Shown: positions 46,336 to 56,462, counted from the stretch's first letter. The stretch: 64,000 bases of DNA from Sphingobacterium sp. UBA4616 (GCA_002386525.1 DGIS01000007.1:219388-283387); one strand, 5' to 3'. The notes: generated by a model from the sequence alone, not told the origin. Made by a program: numbers and translations.

Positions 46336-48306
46336 TTACTTTTTATTTAATTCTTTGATAATCTGATCCATTAAATAACTGACTGCGCCATCGCTTGTCT
46401 GAGGTAACCGTGTAGACATTTCAACTTCAGCGCGGTTGCCTACGATTCCTTTGGAAGTAATTGCAGTACTGCCATATTGATTGAGTTGTGTCAACATTTC
46501 TTCCCATTGTTTCCCTGGTGAAACACCCATTTCCTTTAACATATCAGGCAGCTTTTTTAAATCCATCGCCGCCGACATCTTATTTTGCTTCATCAGCTTG
46601 ATGAAATCTTTGTTTGTTGGACCACTCATCTTATTTTGACGGATGTCATTTAAAGACAGAGAATCATTACTGACCATAACCAAATCCTCCTTTAGAAGAA
46701 CATACATTGGAACATCCACATTTTTCTTGGTTGAAAATGCATAAATACCATCATGGACTTGGCCAACATGCTTTGAAACAGCCATTTCTAAGCCTTTTTT
46801 GATCAAGCGTTGATCCTTTGATGTAAACATCCAAATAAATACAGGAAGTGTTTCTTCTTTGGTCTTTTTCACTTCGGTTGCATTGTAATCATCGTCATAA
46901 GTATAATCGATGTAGTCTTTCTTGAATTTACGAAGACCGTTAACAACTACAAGATGGTCGCCCGGCATTACTTGAGCAATTGCTTTTTCATCTAGTGCTA
47001 TTTCGAGCGCCATCAGCCCCCATTCTAAAACATCCTGTTGCGGCCCCAGCAAACCACCATAATATTTTGCCATATAGGCCGGCATTTCTGTCAGATAAGC
47101 TTCCGAATTAATATTCACATTGAAGAAACCTAAAGTCTTATCGGTCAAATATTTATTAAACTTAGCATTAGGCTTTTTAGCATACATTCTTTTGGACATC
47201 TCAGCAAGCCCTTTATCCAATCCAACAGAACCTTTTAATTTCAGCACACTTCCTTCTTGCGCAAAATCCAATATACCATCTTGATATCCGGTTTTGAACT
47301 TATCCAGCTTAATCCCCATGTAATAATAAGGAAGTGAGGTATACGGAGTAAGGCCACGATAAAGATCCTCTACACGGGGAACGTACAAGCGAATAAGTCC
47401 CATGTTTTTCTGAACTTTCTCCTGATCAGCACTTGATAGGGACTTGTAATTCCCTGCAAGCAACCGGTTAGCTTCGTTCAACAACCACTTTTCAAGTAAG
47501 CCATTGCGGATAGAATCATTTTTTCGATTTTGATCTTCATATGCTGTATAAAGTGAATCATAGTAACTCGGGTCATGCATTTCAACTTCTTCACTCCCAA
47601 CAACATCCACTACCGGCGGCTGAATTTCTGCAGCAGCTAATTCAACGGTATCCGGGTCTACATCGATAGCAACAGGAGGCGATACCTGCTCAGGAAGCTT
47701 TACAGCCTCATCCCACACGACCGCTGCGGAATCCATTGCCACCACTGTAGTATCTGCCCAGGCGTCCTCGTCATCGGCCGGACGTGCGATATAGTCTACC
47801 TTCTTAATACCATACCGACCAGCGATTGAATCATTATCGAAAAAAGTGGGATTTGCCGTCGCCGAAATAAATCGAGCAATATGATCGTTATAGACCAACA
47901 TGCTGCCCGCTTTGAGACTGACGCTGCTGTAGCCATTTGAAAATGCTTTTGGTTCACCGGCTGCATGGAGCAATTGTTCAAATTGCCCCTTATTGTTCAA
48001 AGAAAATAAGAATTCCGTAAAACTAATACTATCAGTTTTCCTGGTATAAAAATAAGCAGGCTTAGAAAGGTCGACGCCTAAATTTTTGATATCATTGTTC
48101 GCAGAAATACCAGCTTTTTCAAAAAAACCCGCTTTTTGAAGTAACTCGTTCAGTTTGTTCGCATTTGCTTTCTGTACAATATCTTTCAGGTTGAAAGCAG
48201 CAATCACTTCCACATCTTCGGGGACCTGTTTGATTAGGTCCTGCGCCTGAGCACTTGCCCCGAAGGACAAACAGGCGAATGCAACTAATATAAATTTTGA
48301 TTTCAT
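46336..48306 (-). CDS. DUF4836-family exported protein
   Basis: A 656-residue protein with a signal peptide (LSFGASAQAQ) followed by IKQVPEDVEVIAAFNLKDIV, a beginning I associate with DUF4836 proteins of Bacteroidota (function unknown). The middle (about 195-250) is low-complexity and rich in D, E, V, P and A, as in a linker; the C-terminal half repeats the style of the N-terminal half (MKQNKMSAAMDLKKLPDML), suggesting a duplicated fold. No TM segment or lipobox is seen. The small lipoprotein gene next door (89 bp upstream) may be functionally linked. Confidence 0.75.
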   Translation of the reverse strand: MKSKFILVAFACLSFGASAQAQDLIKQVPEDVEVIAAFNLKDIVQKANANKLNELLQKAGFFEKAGISANNDIKNLGVDLSKPAYFYTRKTDSISFTEFLFSLNNKGQFEQLLHAAGEPKAFSNGYSSVSLKAGSMLVYNDHIARFISATANPTFFDNDSIAGRYGIKKVDYIARPADDEDAWADTTVVAMDSAAVVWDEAVKLPEQVSPPVAIDVDPDTVELAAAEIQPPVVDVVGSEEVEMHDPSYYDSLYTAYEDQNRKNDSIRNGLLEKWLLNEANRLLAGNYKSLSSADQEKVQKNMGLIRLYVPRVEDLYRGLTPYTSLPYYYMGIKLDKFKTGYQDGILDFAQEGSVLKLKGSVGLDKGLAEMSKRMYAKKPNAKFNKYLTDKTLGFFNVNINSEAYLTEMPAYMAKYYGGLLGPQQDVLEWGLMALEIALDEKAIAQVMPGDHLVVVNGLRKFKKDYIDYTYDDDYNATEVKKTKEETLPVFIWMFTSKDQRLIKKGLEMAVSKHVGQVHDGIYAFSTKKNVDVPMYVLLKEDLVMVSNDSLSLNDIRQNKMSGPTNKDFIKLMKQNKMSAAMDLKKLPDMLKEMGVSPGKQWEEMLTQLNQYGSTAITSKGIVGNRAEVEMSTRLPQTSDGAVSYLMDQIIKELNKK

Positions 48307-48395
48307 CTTATAAATAATTTTTCAGCTGAACCGGACTTGTTGTTCATTTGCAGTTTATGCGCTAAGCACGTCTCGGTTTTCACCCTATTATGAGG

Positions 48396-49097
48396 TTATT
48401 TTGTTAGTGTGATTTTATTCGCCAAACTCGATTTACCATACACCAGATCCATAAAAGGCAACTTCAGCAGTACCCCTTTTTTATTTCCTGCAACCTTTGC
48501 CAAACTGTTTCCCTGAGAGATTACAGGCTTTTCAAAACGTACGATCTGTGTATAGAATGCGTCTGCAAACTGGGTTGTATTGTCGCTTCCCAACTGATTG
48601 AATTTTGCTTTCCACTCATTGGAAGCCACAAATTTGCGTTCAAATACATGAGATTGCGCATGATAATAATATCGGTTCGAATTCGATATCTTAGTTTTAA
48701 AACGGTTTGCCAAGATATCCGAAAAAGCATTCAACGATTCAATCTGGCTAAAATCACAGGAAATATTAACAATGTAATTGGTAAAATCCGTCTTGTACGC
48801 TACATTAGAAATACCTTTAGTCTGCTTCAATAACTGAACAGCAGATCGAATTTCCTTCTCCATTTCGGCTTGAGAAGGTATTCGGATTCCCTTTATACTT
48901 TTCATCTTCATTAAAGAAGACACCTTCGTCTTACTTTTACTCAAATTTAATGTCGCCGCAATATGCCCAGAACCGTCTGATTTTAAATCAATCTGTTCAA
49001 CAAAATCAAAACAACTTGACAATGTCAAAGTCATTAAAAAGGCACAAATCACGCCATAGAATCTTCTCAATTTTCTTTTTGCTTTAAATCCATTCAT
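48396..49097 (-). CDS. Conserved lipoprotein of unknown function
   Basis: A 233-residue lipoprotein: lysine/arginine-rich N-terminus, hydrophobic core and lipobox LTLSSC (Cys29), then FVEQIDLKSDGSGHIAATLNLS. The beta-strand pattern around residues 35-60 followed by a helix (MEKEIRSAVQLLKQTKGI) recalls small LppM-like lipoprotein folds, but this is a weak resemblance. It precedes the DUF4836 gene on the same strand with an 89-bp gap, so the two are probably expressed together. Confidence 0.65.
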   Translation of the reverse strand: MNGFKAKRKLRRFYGVICAFLMTLTLSSCFDFVEQIDLKSDGSGHIAATLNLSKSKTKVSSLMKMKSIKGIRIPSQAEMEKEIRSAVQLLKQTKGISNVAYKTDFTNYIVNISCDFSQIESLNAFSDILANRFKTKISNSNRYYYHAQSHVFERKFVASNEWKAKFNQLGSDNTTQFADAFYTQIVRFEKPVISQGNSLAKVAGNKKGVLLKLPFMDLVYGKSSLANKITLTK

Positions 49098-49251
49098 TAG
49101 AACTCGGTACGATTAATAATTTGTCAAATCAATATATGTTTTACATCAGCAGCAAACATTGTGCTATTTTTTCTTATTGACAAAATTATTAAAGTCGCGA
49201 AAGCATTTCACTACCTGAATTCAGGGAAAAATGAGAATACATATATTAAAC

Positions 49252-50382
49252 CTACTCCTTCACGAAAGAATTAAAGCCGCTATCTTTAGACCATTGCAGT
49301 GTATTATAATAGGGATGTATCCACTTATTTAAATCATTAGGGACATAACAGGACAGTCCGGAGTACCGCAAAATGGGTTTACCCAGAAACCTGGCCGTAT
49401 TCGCCTTATAGATAACCAATTTCGAAACTGTAGCCTCGATAGCTGTTGTCTCTGAGGGCAACATGTTCTGATGCACAAAATCAAGAAAATCAAAACCAGC
49501 GGATAAAGACTTCTCGTCAAAATCCAGTCGCTGTAAGTTGTCGCGATATACCGTTGTCAGGGGGGATTTATTCAGTGCAATATGGACGTTGTTTGCAAGA
49601 TCCGACCAATAGGCATTATTCACTACAGCTATCGTAGCAGACTGATAGAGGCCTGTTAACTGATTATAAAAATTAAAATATGTTGCCGCTGCAGACCTCA
49701 GCCCCCGCTCTAGATTAGGATCAAATAAATCTTTCAAGACCAAATGATAAGGCATACTAGTGGATAACACTTCAGCTGGTGAAGCAATCGTATATTTAGC
49801 TTTTTCCCGAAGCTGATATAAGACTTCCACACTCGCCATGGAACAGGCATCGAACATTAAAAAGTCAAGCCCAGAAGGAATAACCGTTTGCAGATCCCTG
49901 AGTTCAGTTTTGCTTCCCCTGTCTTCGTTAAAAGACATCAATTTGACACCAACATTTGGCAGCCAGTTTGTCGCATGTGACCATAACACAAGCCCTACTG
50001 GACGACTGCCGGCATATGCATTCATAGTCAATAGGATTTGTTTCATTACTTGGGGGCTTGCCGAATCTTGATCCCCATATGATTTGATGACTGTACTTTT
50101 AATTTCTTGACTTTGATCGGCTACAATTTTGTAGATTTTGGGCGTGGTGCCCGCCAAAGAGGCATATACATAAACATCGGCGTCCAATCCAACCAACCCC
50201 TCTTCCATTGCATTGATGCTGTTATAAGCATCTGAAACCAGGTTATTATTAGCACCAATATAAACCAACAACACACGGCTATCGCTCTCCATTAACTTGT
50301 CTCTTTTGTCATTGCAACTATTTAACAGCGTCATAGATAAAATAGACAATACCATCAATACGCGGAACATAATCAAATTCAT
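49252..50382 (-). CDS. Clostripain-like (C11) cysteine peptidase, lipoprotein
   Basis: With the start at 50382 it has 376 residues; the ORF extends to 50409. Signal with lipobox LLNSC, then LLVYIGANNNLVSDAYNSIN, the opening of the C11 fold. The catalytic dyad is visible: His136 in VLWSHATNW and Cys180 in MFDACSMASVE. C11 peptidases cleave after basic residues and are often self-activated; this one should sit on the membrane surface. It is shorter than clostripain and has no obvious propeptide site that I could mark. It is divergent from the nuclease locus across a 158-bp gap. Confidence 0.85.
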   Translation of the reverse strand: MNLIMFRVLMVLSILSMTLLNSCNDKRDKLMESDSRVLLVYIGANNNLVSDAYNSINAMEEGLVGLDADVYVYASLAGTTPKIYKIVADQSQEIKSTVIKSYGDQDSASPQVMKQILLTMNAYAGSRPVGLVLWSHATNWLPNVGVKLMSFNEDRGSKTELRDLQTVIPSGLDFLMFDACSMASVEVLYQLREKAKYTIASPAEVLSTSMPYHLVLKDLFDPNLERGLRSAAATYFNFYNQLTGLYQSATIAVVNNAYWSDLANNVHIALNKSPLTTVYRDNLQRLDFDEKSLSAGFDFLDFVHQNMLPSETTAIEATVSKLVIYKANTARFLGKPILRYSGLSCYVPNDLNKWIHPYYNTLQWSKDSGFNSFVKE

Positions 50383-50499
50383 AGTAAAAACACTTAAAAA
50401 CAGTAACAAATATATCTAAAAATCAAACTGATACATCAATAAAATAATTATTTACACAAAAGAATACGAAGACTTCATATTAATTTAACTTAACTTAAG

Positions 50500-50507
50500 T
50501 ATTTTTG
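50500..50507 (+). promoter_or_regulatory. Candidate -7 element of the nucleic-acid utilisation locus
   Basis: TATTTTTG matches TAnnTTTG, 33 bp upstream of the first start codon (50541). The region before it is very AT-rich with short repeated TTAACT/TTAACTTAA steps and no obvious -33 TTTG. Confidence 0.4.
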
Positions 50508-50540
50508 CCATTACTTTATTAACAAACACTAACTATCAAT

Positions 50541-52145
50541 ATGATTAAGAAGATCATAACTATTCCACAACAGCATATGTTGCGAATAGCTTGCTTTATG
50601 ATTGCATCGCTTACATTTAATTCCTGTCAGAAGCCTGAATCTCGAATCGAGCAGCCGGCAGTAAAATTTACCCCCACCATCGTCGGCCAAATCAACGCAA
50701 AAGCTACCGGAACTACCTGGGAACAGAATGACCAAATCGGTGTATACATGTACAGATCAGGTCAACCGTTGGAGTCAGCGACTGTTATCGACCAGGTCAA
50801 CAATCACTTGTTCACTTTTAATGGTTCGCTCTTTCAAAGCAACAATTCAATTTTCTTAAACGCTGAAAAAGTGGATTTCATCGCATACTATCCGTATAAA
50901 TCGCTAACAGATTTTCAATATCCAATTGATTTAAGTGATCAGTCCAATCCCGCAGCTTTAGATCTGATGTACGCAAATAACGCTAAAAACATCGATAAAA
51001 GTAACAACACCATCCCGCTTAACTTTGTAAGGCAATTGAGTAAAATCAGTATTCATCTCTCCATTACCAATACCGCTGTACTGGAGGCAAATCAAGTTAC
51101 GGTTAAATTACCAGCAATAAGCACGCAAGGGGGATTCGACTTAACATCTGGAAAATTGACGGTGAATTCAACGGAGAAAAAAGATGTTCAGGGAAAATTA
51201 ACGGTAAATGCGAATAAAACAGCTTTAATTGAATTTCTACTCCTTCCGGGTGAAGATATCACCGGAAAGGCAATTAAGTTTGTTGCTTCTAATGGCGATA
51301 GCTATACCTGGACGGTACCACAAAATCAAAACCTAAAGCAACTGACCGCAGGTAACAGATACAGCTTTGACATCAAAATCGACAACGGTAAACCGAGCGG
51401 TGGAGTCGGTGATTCACAAGCCTATCTAGAAATTCCCAAGATGAACAGTCTCAGCAATGATGAGGTTTTTATACAGCATTTTATGCCGGACGCCAGCGAC
51501 AGTAGAAACTATGCGATGTTATATGACAAAAAATTAAAAATGGCGTATTGGGTAGCTTATCCGTTATACAGCAGCATTTTGGGATCGGGCAATCGCACGG
51601 ATGCATGGGGATATGATCCGCAAGTCTCTACGGCTTTTCAACCTAATTTATTTAATGGTTTCAAGCCAAGCGGCTACGACAGAGGACACCAATTACCAAG
51701 TGCGGACCGCAACTTAAATACAACCCAAAATAAAACAACGTTTTACTTCACCAACATGACCGCACAAGCTTCACGTCTGAACCAAGGTATTTGGGCAAAC
51801 CTGGAAACGAAAGTCAGAACCTGGACGGCACAGTGTGATACGATGTATGTCGTAACAGGAGCAATGCCTACAACAAGTACCAATACAGTATTGGATTTCG
51901 CGCAGGACAATGATGGCAAAGATATCGCCAAACCCAAATATTACTTCAAAGCACTAGCAATGAAAAAAGGATCCGAATATTATACCATTGCCTATAAGAT
52001 AAATAATGAAACCCCACCTTCTGGAGTAACCTTTGAAAACTATAGATTATCGGTAAGCGACCTTGAAAAGGCTACAGGATTCATGTTCTTCCCCGATCTC
52101 AATGACGCTCAAAAAGCAAATATTAACACCTCTATTTGGAAATAA
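50541..52145 (+). CDS. Fimbrillin-like domain fused to DNA/RNA non-specific endonuclease (lipoprotein)
   Basis: A 534-residue lipoprotein (lipobox TFNSC). Residues about 35-290 resemble fimbrillin (Mfa-like) domains: FTPTIVGQINAKATGTTWEQ-like strand, VDFIAYYPY, LDLMYANN, and an LNFVRQLSKISIHL core. Residues about 300-534 are a NUC-type nuclease (Serratia/NucA family) with the catalytic DRGHQLPSADR motif (Asp380-His383) and FTNMTAQASRLNQGIW, which supplies the metal-binding Asn. The N-terminal domain is a paralogue of the next gene's product. The fusion puts a sugar-non-specific nuclease on the cell surface or in the periplasm by way of an adhesin-like module. It is first in a five-gene run that ends with an EEP-family enzyme. 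Confidence 0.88.
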   Translation: MIKKIITIPQQHMLRIACFMIASLTFNSCQKPESRIEQPAVKFTPTIVGQINAKATGTTWEQNDQIGVYMYRSGQPLESATVIDQVNNHLFTFNGSLFQSNNSIFLNAEKVDFIAYYPYKSLTDFQYPIDLSDQSNPAALDLMYANNAKNIDKSNNTIPLNFVRQLSKISIHLSITNTAVLEANQVTVKLPAISTQGGFDLTSGKLTVNSTEKKDVQGKLTVNANKTALIEFLLLPGEDITGKAIKFVASNGDSYTWTVPQNQNLKQLTAGNRYSFDIKIDNGKPSGGVGDSQAYLEIPKMNSLSNDEVFIQHFMPDASDSRNYAMLYDKKLKMAYWVAYPLYSSILGSGNRTDAWGYDPQVSTAFQPNLFNGFKPSGYDRGHQLPSADRNLNTTQNKTTFYFTNMTAQASRLNQGIWANLETKVRTWTAQCDTMYVVTGAMPTTSTNTVLDFAQDNDGKDIAKPKYYFKALAMKKGSEYYTIAYKINNETPPSGVTFENYRLSVSDLEKATGFMFFPDLNDAQKANINTSIWK

Positions 52146-52182
52146 TTAATAAACGACTTAGTCATATCAATTCATTTTAATT

Positions 52183-53628
52183 ATGAAAGTAAACCAACTT
52201 TTATTCCTAGCGACTGCAGCAGCAGCCATTACAAGTTCCTGCCAAAAGGCACCTGTTTCAGAACAAGAAATTACTAAAGCGGTAACTTTTTCGTCAACAA
52301 TCTCCAATCAAGTTACGACCAAAGCAACTGGAGCAAACTGGGAAAGCAACGATGCTATCGGTGTTTTCATGAAAACCGGCAGCGGCCTAAGCAATGCATT
52401 GGCAAGCAACAAACAGTATGTTACATCGAGTGGAGACGGAAACTTCAAAGCGAATGGCACTACCGAAGAAATCTCTTATCCTGCTGATGGTTCCAACGTA
52501 GATTTCATTGCCTACTACCCTTATCAAACAACCATCAGCAACAATGTCTACCCAGTCAATGTAAGCGATCAAAGTCAACAAAATAAAATCGACTTATTAT
52601 ATGCTAATAATGTAACTGGTGCCAATAAAAATACAGCAAACGCCCAATTACAATTTAGCCACAAACTAAGTAAAATTGAATTGACGATTGCGGCCGGAAC
52701 TGGCGTTAGTTCCCTATCAGGTCTTACCGTAACTTACAATGGATTCAATACAACTGCAAATTTCGACCTTGCAACAGGTACATTAGCTGCTGGCACTAAC
52801 CCGGCGGCTATCAAAGCAAAAACAACCGCTGGAACAACCACTACATCAGCAGAAGCCATCTTATTGCCTGTCGCCAACATTTCTGGAGCAAAAGTTGAAT
52901 TCAAAATTGGCAATGAAATCTATACGTGGACTTTACCATCATCAACAACTTACGAAGCTGGTAAAAAATATAGCTATAACATTACTTTACAGGAGGAAGC
53001 AGGCAACAATACAGCTATTGTAGCTTCAGGAAGTATTGTTGACTGGACCGATGTACCTTCGGGGTCTTATACTATCGGGAAAGACGAAGAAAATGGCGGT
53101 GGCACAACTGATCCCGTTGAGCAGACATTATATACTGAAGATTTTGGTTCAACAATAGTTTCATCAAATACGAAGATCGCAGCATTTACAGGCTGGTCAA
53201 ATACGGCTGTAACCTATACAGATCAATTTGCGGTGTCTGATATTCGCGTATTAAAATCGGGAGATAACTTAACAAACCACGTATGGCTACCGGCAAATAA
53301 AGATGCTGAATTGGCTATTAGCAACATTAACACCGAAAAATCATCCAAATTAAAACTTACATTTGATATCGCCGCTAATGTGTTTAACGCAGGTACAAAA
53401 TTCGACATCAAAGATCTCTCAATAGATTTAAATGGACAAAAATTTAGTCCAACTTCCAAAGTATTATCGAAAGAAAATAATGATGCAAATATTTTTTACA
53501 CGGTAGAGGTTGATCTTTCCGCAGCAACATCAGTTCCTGCTAGCTCTAAAATTACATTAACAACAACTGTTACAAATAATACTGTTGGTGTCCGCATCGA
53601 TAATATCGTCTTAAAAGGCCAAAAATAA
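52183..53628 (+). CDS. Fimbrillin-family lipoprotein with C-terminal beta-sandwich domain
   Basis: A 481-residue lipoprotein (lipobox TSSC, about Cys20). The N-terminal half is a fimbrillin-like module close to that of the preceding nuclease (KATGANWESNDAIGVFM, VDFIAYYPYQT, IDLLYANN, FSHKLSKIELTI). After a Gly/Thr-rich linker, residues about 315-481 form a second domain (LYTEDFG, DIRVLKSG, HVWLPANKDAELAI, VGVRIDNIVLKGQ) that recurs at the C-terminus of the DUF5689 lipoprotein three genes on. The shared module suggests a common ligand or docking partner. It is 37 bp after the nuclease gene and separated from the receptor gene by a hairpin. Confidence 0.8.
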   Translation: MKVNQLLFLATAAAAITSSCQKAPVSEQEITKAVTFSSTISNQVTTKATGANWESNDAIGVFMKTGSGLSNALASNKQYVTSSGDGNFKANGTTEEISYPADGSNVDFIAYYPYQTTISNNVYPVNVSDQSQQNKIDLLYANNVTGANKNTANAQLQFSHKLSKIELTIAAGTGVSSLSGLTVTYNGFNTTANFDLATGTLAAGTNPAAIKAKTTAGTTTTSAEAILLPVANISGAKVEFKIGNEIYTWTLPSSTTYEAGKKYSYNITLQEEAGNNTAIVASGSIVDWTDVPSGSYTIGKDEENGGGTTDPVEQTLYTEDFGSTIVSSNTKIAAFTGWSNTAVTYTDQFAVSDIRVLKSGDNLTNHVWLPANKDAELAISNINTEKSSKLKLTFDIAANVFNAGTKFDIKDLSIDLNGQKFSPTSKVLSKENNDANIFYTVEVDLSAATSVPASSKITLTTTVTNNTVGVRIDNIVLKGQK

Positions 53629-53647
53629 AATACAATAAAAACATCTT

Positions 53648-53680
53648 CAAATGCAACACATCCATCATGTGTTGCATTTG
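53648..53680 (+). terminator. Internal hairpin between the fimbrillin and receptor genes
   Basis: A perfect 13-bp inverted repeat CAAATGCAACACA (53648-53660) with 53668-53680, loop 7 nt. The T tract after it is weak (TTAGC), so it may be a partial terminator or a 3'-end stabiliser giving more transcript of the first two genes than of the receptor. Confidence 0.55.
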
Positions 53681-53715
53681 TTAGCTAAATACATTTCACT
53701 TTTTAACCTCAAGCT

Positions 53716-56451
53716 ATGTATAAAAAATACATACTTTTTGCGCTCTTATCGGCGGCCAGTACCCCTATCTTTGCCCAAAAGGCCAACGTACAGGGTATCG
53801 TACGCAATCAGTTGAGCAAAGAACCTTTTTCCAATGTACGTCTCGTCTTTGAAAAAAATCAAAAAACAGTGGTTACGGATTCCAAAGGAAACTTCAATCT
53901 ACCGAAGTTAAATTCAGGCGAGGAAACCATCCTGATCACGGGCGGTAACATCCAAGAAACTAAAATTACTGTTCAAATCCCGACCTCCGGTCTGCTCAAA
54001 ATGGAAGACATTTATGTTCTTCCAAGTACTGACAATGATAATATGGTACAACTGAGCATGGCTGCAGATGATTTATTGGATGATGATAACGAATCTTTCG
54101 ATCAAAACATTTCGGCCAAAATTATCCTTTCCAATGACGTATACGTTAACAAAATTGGTTATCAGCTCTCACAGTTCCGTTTCCGCCTTCGCGGATACAA
54201 CAACCGATACGAACAAAAATATATCAACGGTGTACATTTCAATGACCAGTTGCGTGGTGTCTTCAACTACGCCTCCATCGGAGCCATCAATGATTTGACC
54301 CGAAATGGTGACGAAGACAACGCCATGGATGCCTCGACTTTTACATTCGGCTCCATTGGCGGCTCTGAAAACATCAACATGCGTGCAAGCACCTTTGCGA
54401 AAGGCGCAAAGGCAACAGCTACCTATACCAACCGGAATTACTATAGCCGCGGCATGCTGAGCTATTCTACCGGTCTCATGGACAATGGCTGGGCATTTAC
54501 AGGGTTGATCGGTGGTCGTTATGCCGATAAAGGTTATGTAGAAGGAACATTCTACAAGAATGTCTCTTATGCCCTGTCGATTGAAAAACAATTCCAACAA
54601 GGAAAACACAGCTTATCCCTAGTTACCTTTGGTTCACCCGTAGAGCGCGGTCAACAATCAGGCTCCTTTCAGGAAGCCTACGATCTCCTCGACAATAACC
54701 TATACAACCCCAATTGGGGTTACCAAGATGGAAAAATCAGGAATTCGCGTGTAGTAACGGCTTACGACCCTACCGCAATCCTTTCACATATCTGGAAAAT
54801 CGATCCGAACACAAAACTGACTACAGGTATATCACTGCATTATGGCAAATATGCCAGTACTGCATTAAACTGGTACAGAGCAAAAGACCCAAGGCCTGAC
54901 TACTACCGCAATTTACCTAGCTACTATACACAGCAAGAGGATATTGACAAATATACCGAAGCATGGAAATCCAAAGCAGTATCTCAAGTCGACTGGGCTA
55001 GTTTATATAATCAAAACAAGGAAGCGGTAATGAAAGGTGAGCTTTCAGCACTATATATGGTCGAAAAACGTCACAGCGACCTGCTGGAAAGTAGTTTCAA
55101 TTCGACGTTAAACAAGACCATTAACGAACATTCAAAGTTAACGGCAGGCATTGCAGTTAAAGGCTCACAATCACAGCAATATAAAACAGTAGACGACTTG
55201 TTAGGTGCCGAATATGTATTGGACACCGATAAATACGCAGAACAGGATTTTGGACAAGGAGCTTTACCAGCCCAGAATAACCTGTTAAATCCAGACTTTA
55301 AAGCTCGTGAGGGTGATACATTTGGTTACCGCTTCAATATCAATATGAAGTCGGCGAATGCTTGGCTACAAAATGAATACAGCTATTCGAATATCGATTT
55401 CTTCTACGGGACACAACTTTCCTATACCAGTTTTGAACGGATTGGTTATATGAAAAATGGACGTTTCCCAAATGATTCTTATGGAAAAGGACAGGAGCAT
55501 CATTTTGTAGACTATGCATTTAAAGGGGGGATGACCTACAAATTCAATGGACGTCATTTGTTGAATGCGAAAATCAGTTACCAAACCAAGGCTCCTTTGG
55601 CCAATGATGCCTACGTCTCACCACGTGTAAGTGACTTCACCTTAGCGGACTTAAAAAGTGCGAAGATCTTCTCAACAGATATTAGCTATATTTTCTCCTT
55701 GCCAAAGTTAAATGGACGCTTGTCGGTATTTCAGACTAATTTTACGGATCTAATTAGCCGTCAAAGTTATTACAACGATGCTGCACGTACATTTATCAAC
55801 CACGGTTTAGAAGATATGGATCAAATTCATAGGGGGGTTGAGTTAGGCTTAACATACAAGATCGATAACAACTGGAGTATTGATCTTGCTGCTACAAAAG
55901 CCGAATACTACTATAGTAATAATCCAATGGGGGTCATGAACTCTGAAAATGGATATATCAATGGTATTCCTGCGACTAATGTACGTGAAACAGTATATCT
56001 TAATAATTATTATGTTGGCGGAATGCCACAAACAACAGGAACATTTGGCCTCCGCTATTTTGTCGATTATTGGTTCTTTGGTGCCAATGTAAACTATGCA
56101 GGCGATATGTACTTAGCCAAAGCACCGCTTCGCCAGTTGATGTCCGACTATTCGACCATCAGTCCGGATGATGCAGAACTTTACGAGGCATACCAAAATT
56201 TGACGCATCAAGAGAAATTTAAGAACAGTGCGACTGTAGATCTTTCTATCGGAAAGATTTTATACCTAAAAGATCGTGGTAAATCAATCAATTTCAATTT
56301 GGCTGTCAATAACGTATTAAACGACAAAAACATTCGAACAGGCGGTTACGAAAATGCACGCCTGGACATTACCGCACCTAATAAGTTTAATTCGAAATAT
56401 TATTATATGCAGGGGATCAACTGTTTTTTGAATGTATCCTATAGATTTTAA
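53716..56451 (+). CDS. TonB-dependent receptor, non-SusC type, of the nucleic-acid locus
   Basis: A 911-residue outer-membrane receptor: signal (ASTPIFAQ), carboxypeptidase-regulatory-like domain (about 24-95, VQGIVRNQLSKEPFSNVRLVF), a plug-like domain with SQFRFRLRGYNNRYEQKYING and GVFNYASIGAINDL, then a barrel ending in CFLNVSYRF. It has an acidic spacer (DDLLDDDNESFD) before the plug and lacks the SusC LKDAS signature. No SusD gene is next to it; instead it is followed by a DUF5689 lipoprotein (11 bp) and a phosphodiesterase (7 bp). By context it would move nucleic-acid fragments or a product of them across the outer membrane (inference). Confidence 0.9.
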   Translation: MYKKYILFALLSAASTPIFAQKANVQGIVRNQLSKEPFSNVRLVFEKNQKTVVTDSKGNFNLPKLNSGEETILITGGNIQETKITVQIPTSGLLKMEDIYVLPSTDNDNMVQLSMAADDLLDDDNESFDQNISAKIILSNDVYVNKIGYQLSQFRFRLRGYNNRYEQKYINGVHFNDQLRGVFNYASIGAINDLTRNGDEDNAMDASTFTFGSIGGSENINMRASTFAKGAKATATYTNRNYYSRGMLSYSTGLMDNGWAFTGLIGGRYADKGYVEGTFYKNVSYALSIEKQFQQGKHSLSLVTFGSPVERGQQSGSFQEAYDLLDNNLYNPNWGYQDGKIRNSRVVTAYDPTAILSHIWKIDPNTKLTTGISLHYGKYASTALNWYRAKDPRPDYYRNLPSYYTQQEDIDKYTEAWKSKAVSQVDWASLYNQNKEAVMKGELSALYMVEKRHSDLLESSFNSTLNKTINEHSKLTAGIAVKGSQSQQYKTVDDLLGAEYVLDTDKYAEQDFGQGALPAQNNLLNPDFKAREGDTFGYRFNINMKSANAWLQNEYSYSNIDFFYGTQLSYTSFERIGYMKNGRFPNDSYGKGQEHHFVDYAFKGGMTYKFNGRHLLNAKISYQTKAPLANDAYVSPRVSDFTLADLKSAKIFSTDISYIFSLPKLNGRLSVFQTNFTDLISRQSYYNDAARTFINHGLEDMDQIHRGVELGLTYKIDNNWSIDLAATKAEYYYSNNPMGVMNSENGYINGIPATNVRETVYLNNYYVGGMPQTTGTFGLRYFVDYWFFGANVNYAGDMYLAKAPLRQLMSDYSTISPDDAELYEAYQNLTHQEKFKNSATVDLSIGKILYLKDRGKSINFNLAVNNVLNDKNIRTGGYENARLDITAPNKFNSKYYYMQGINCFLNVSYRF

Positions 56452-56462
56452 CTTCAATAATC

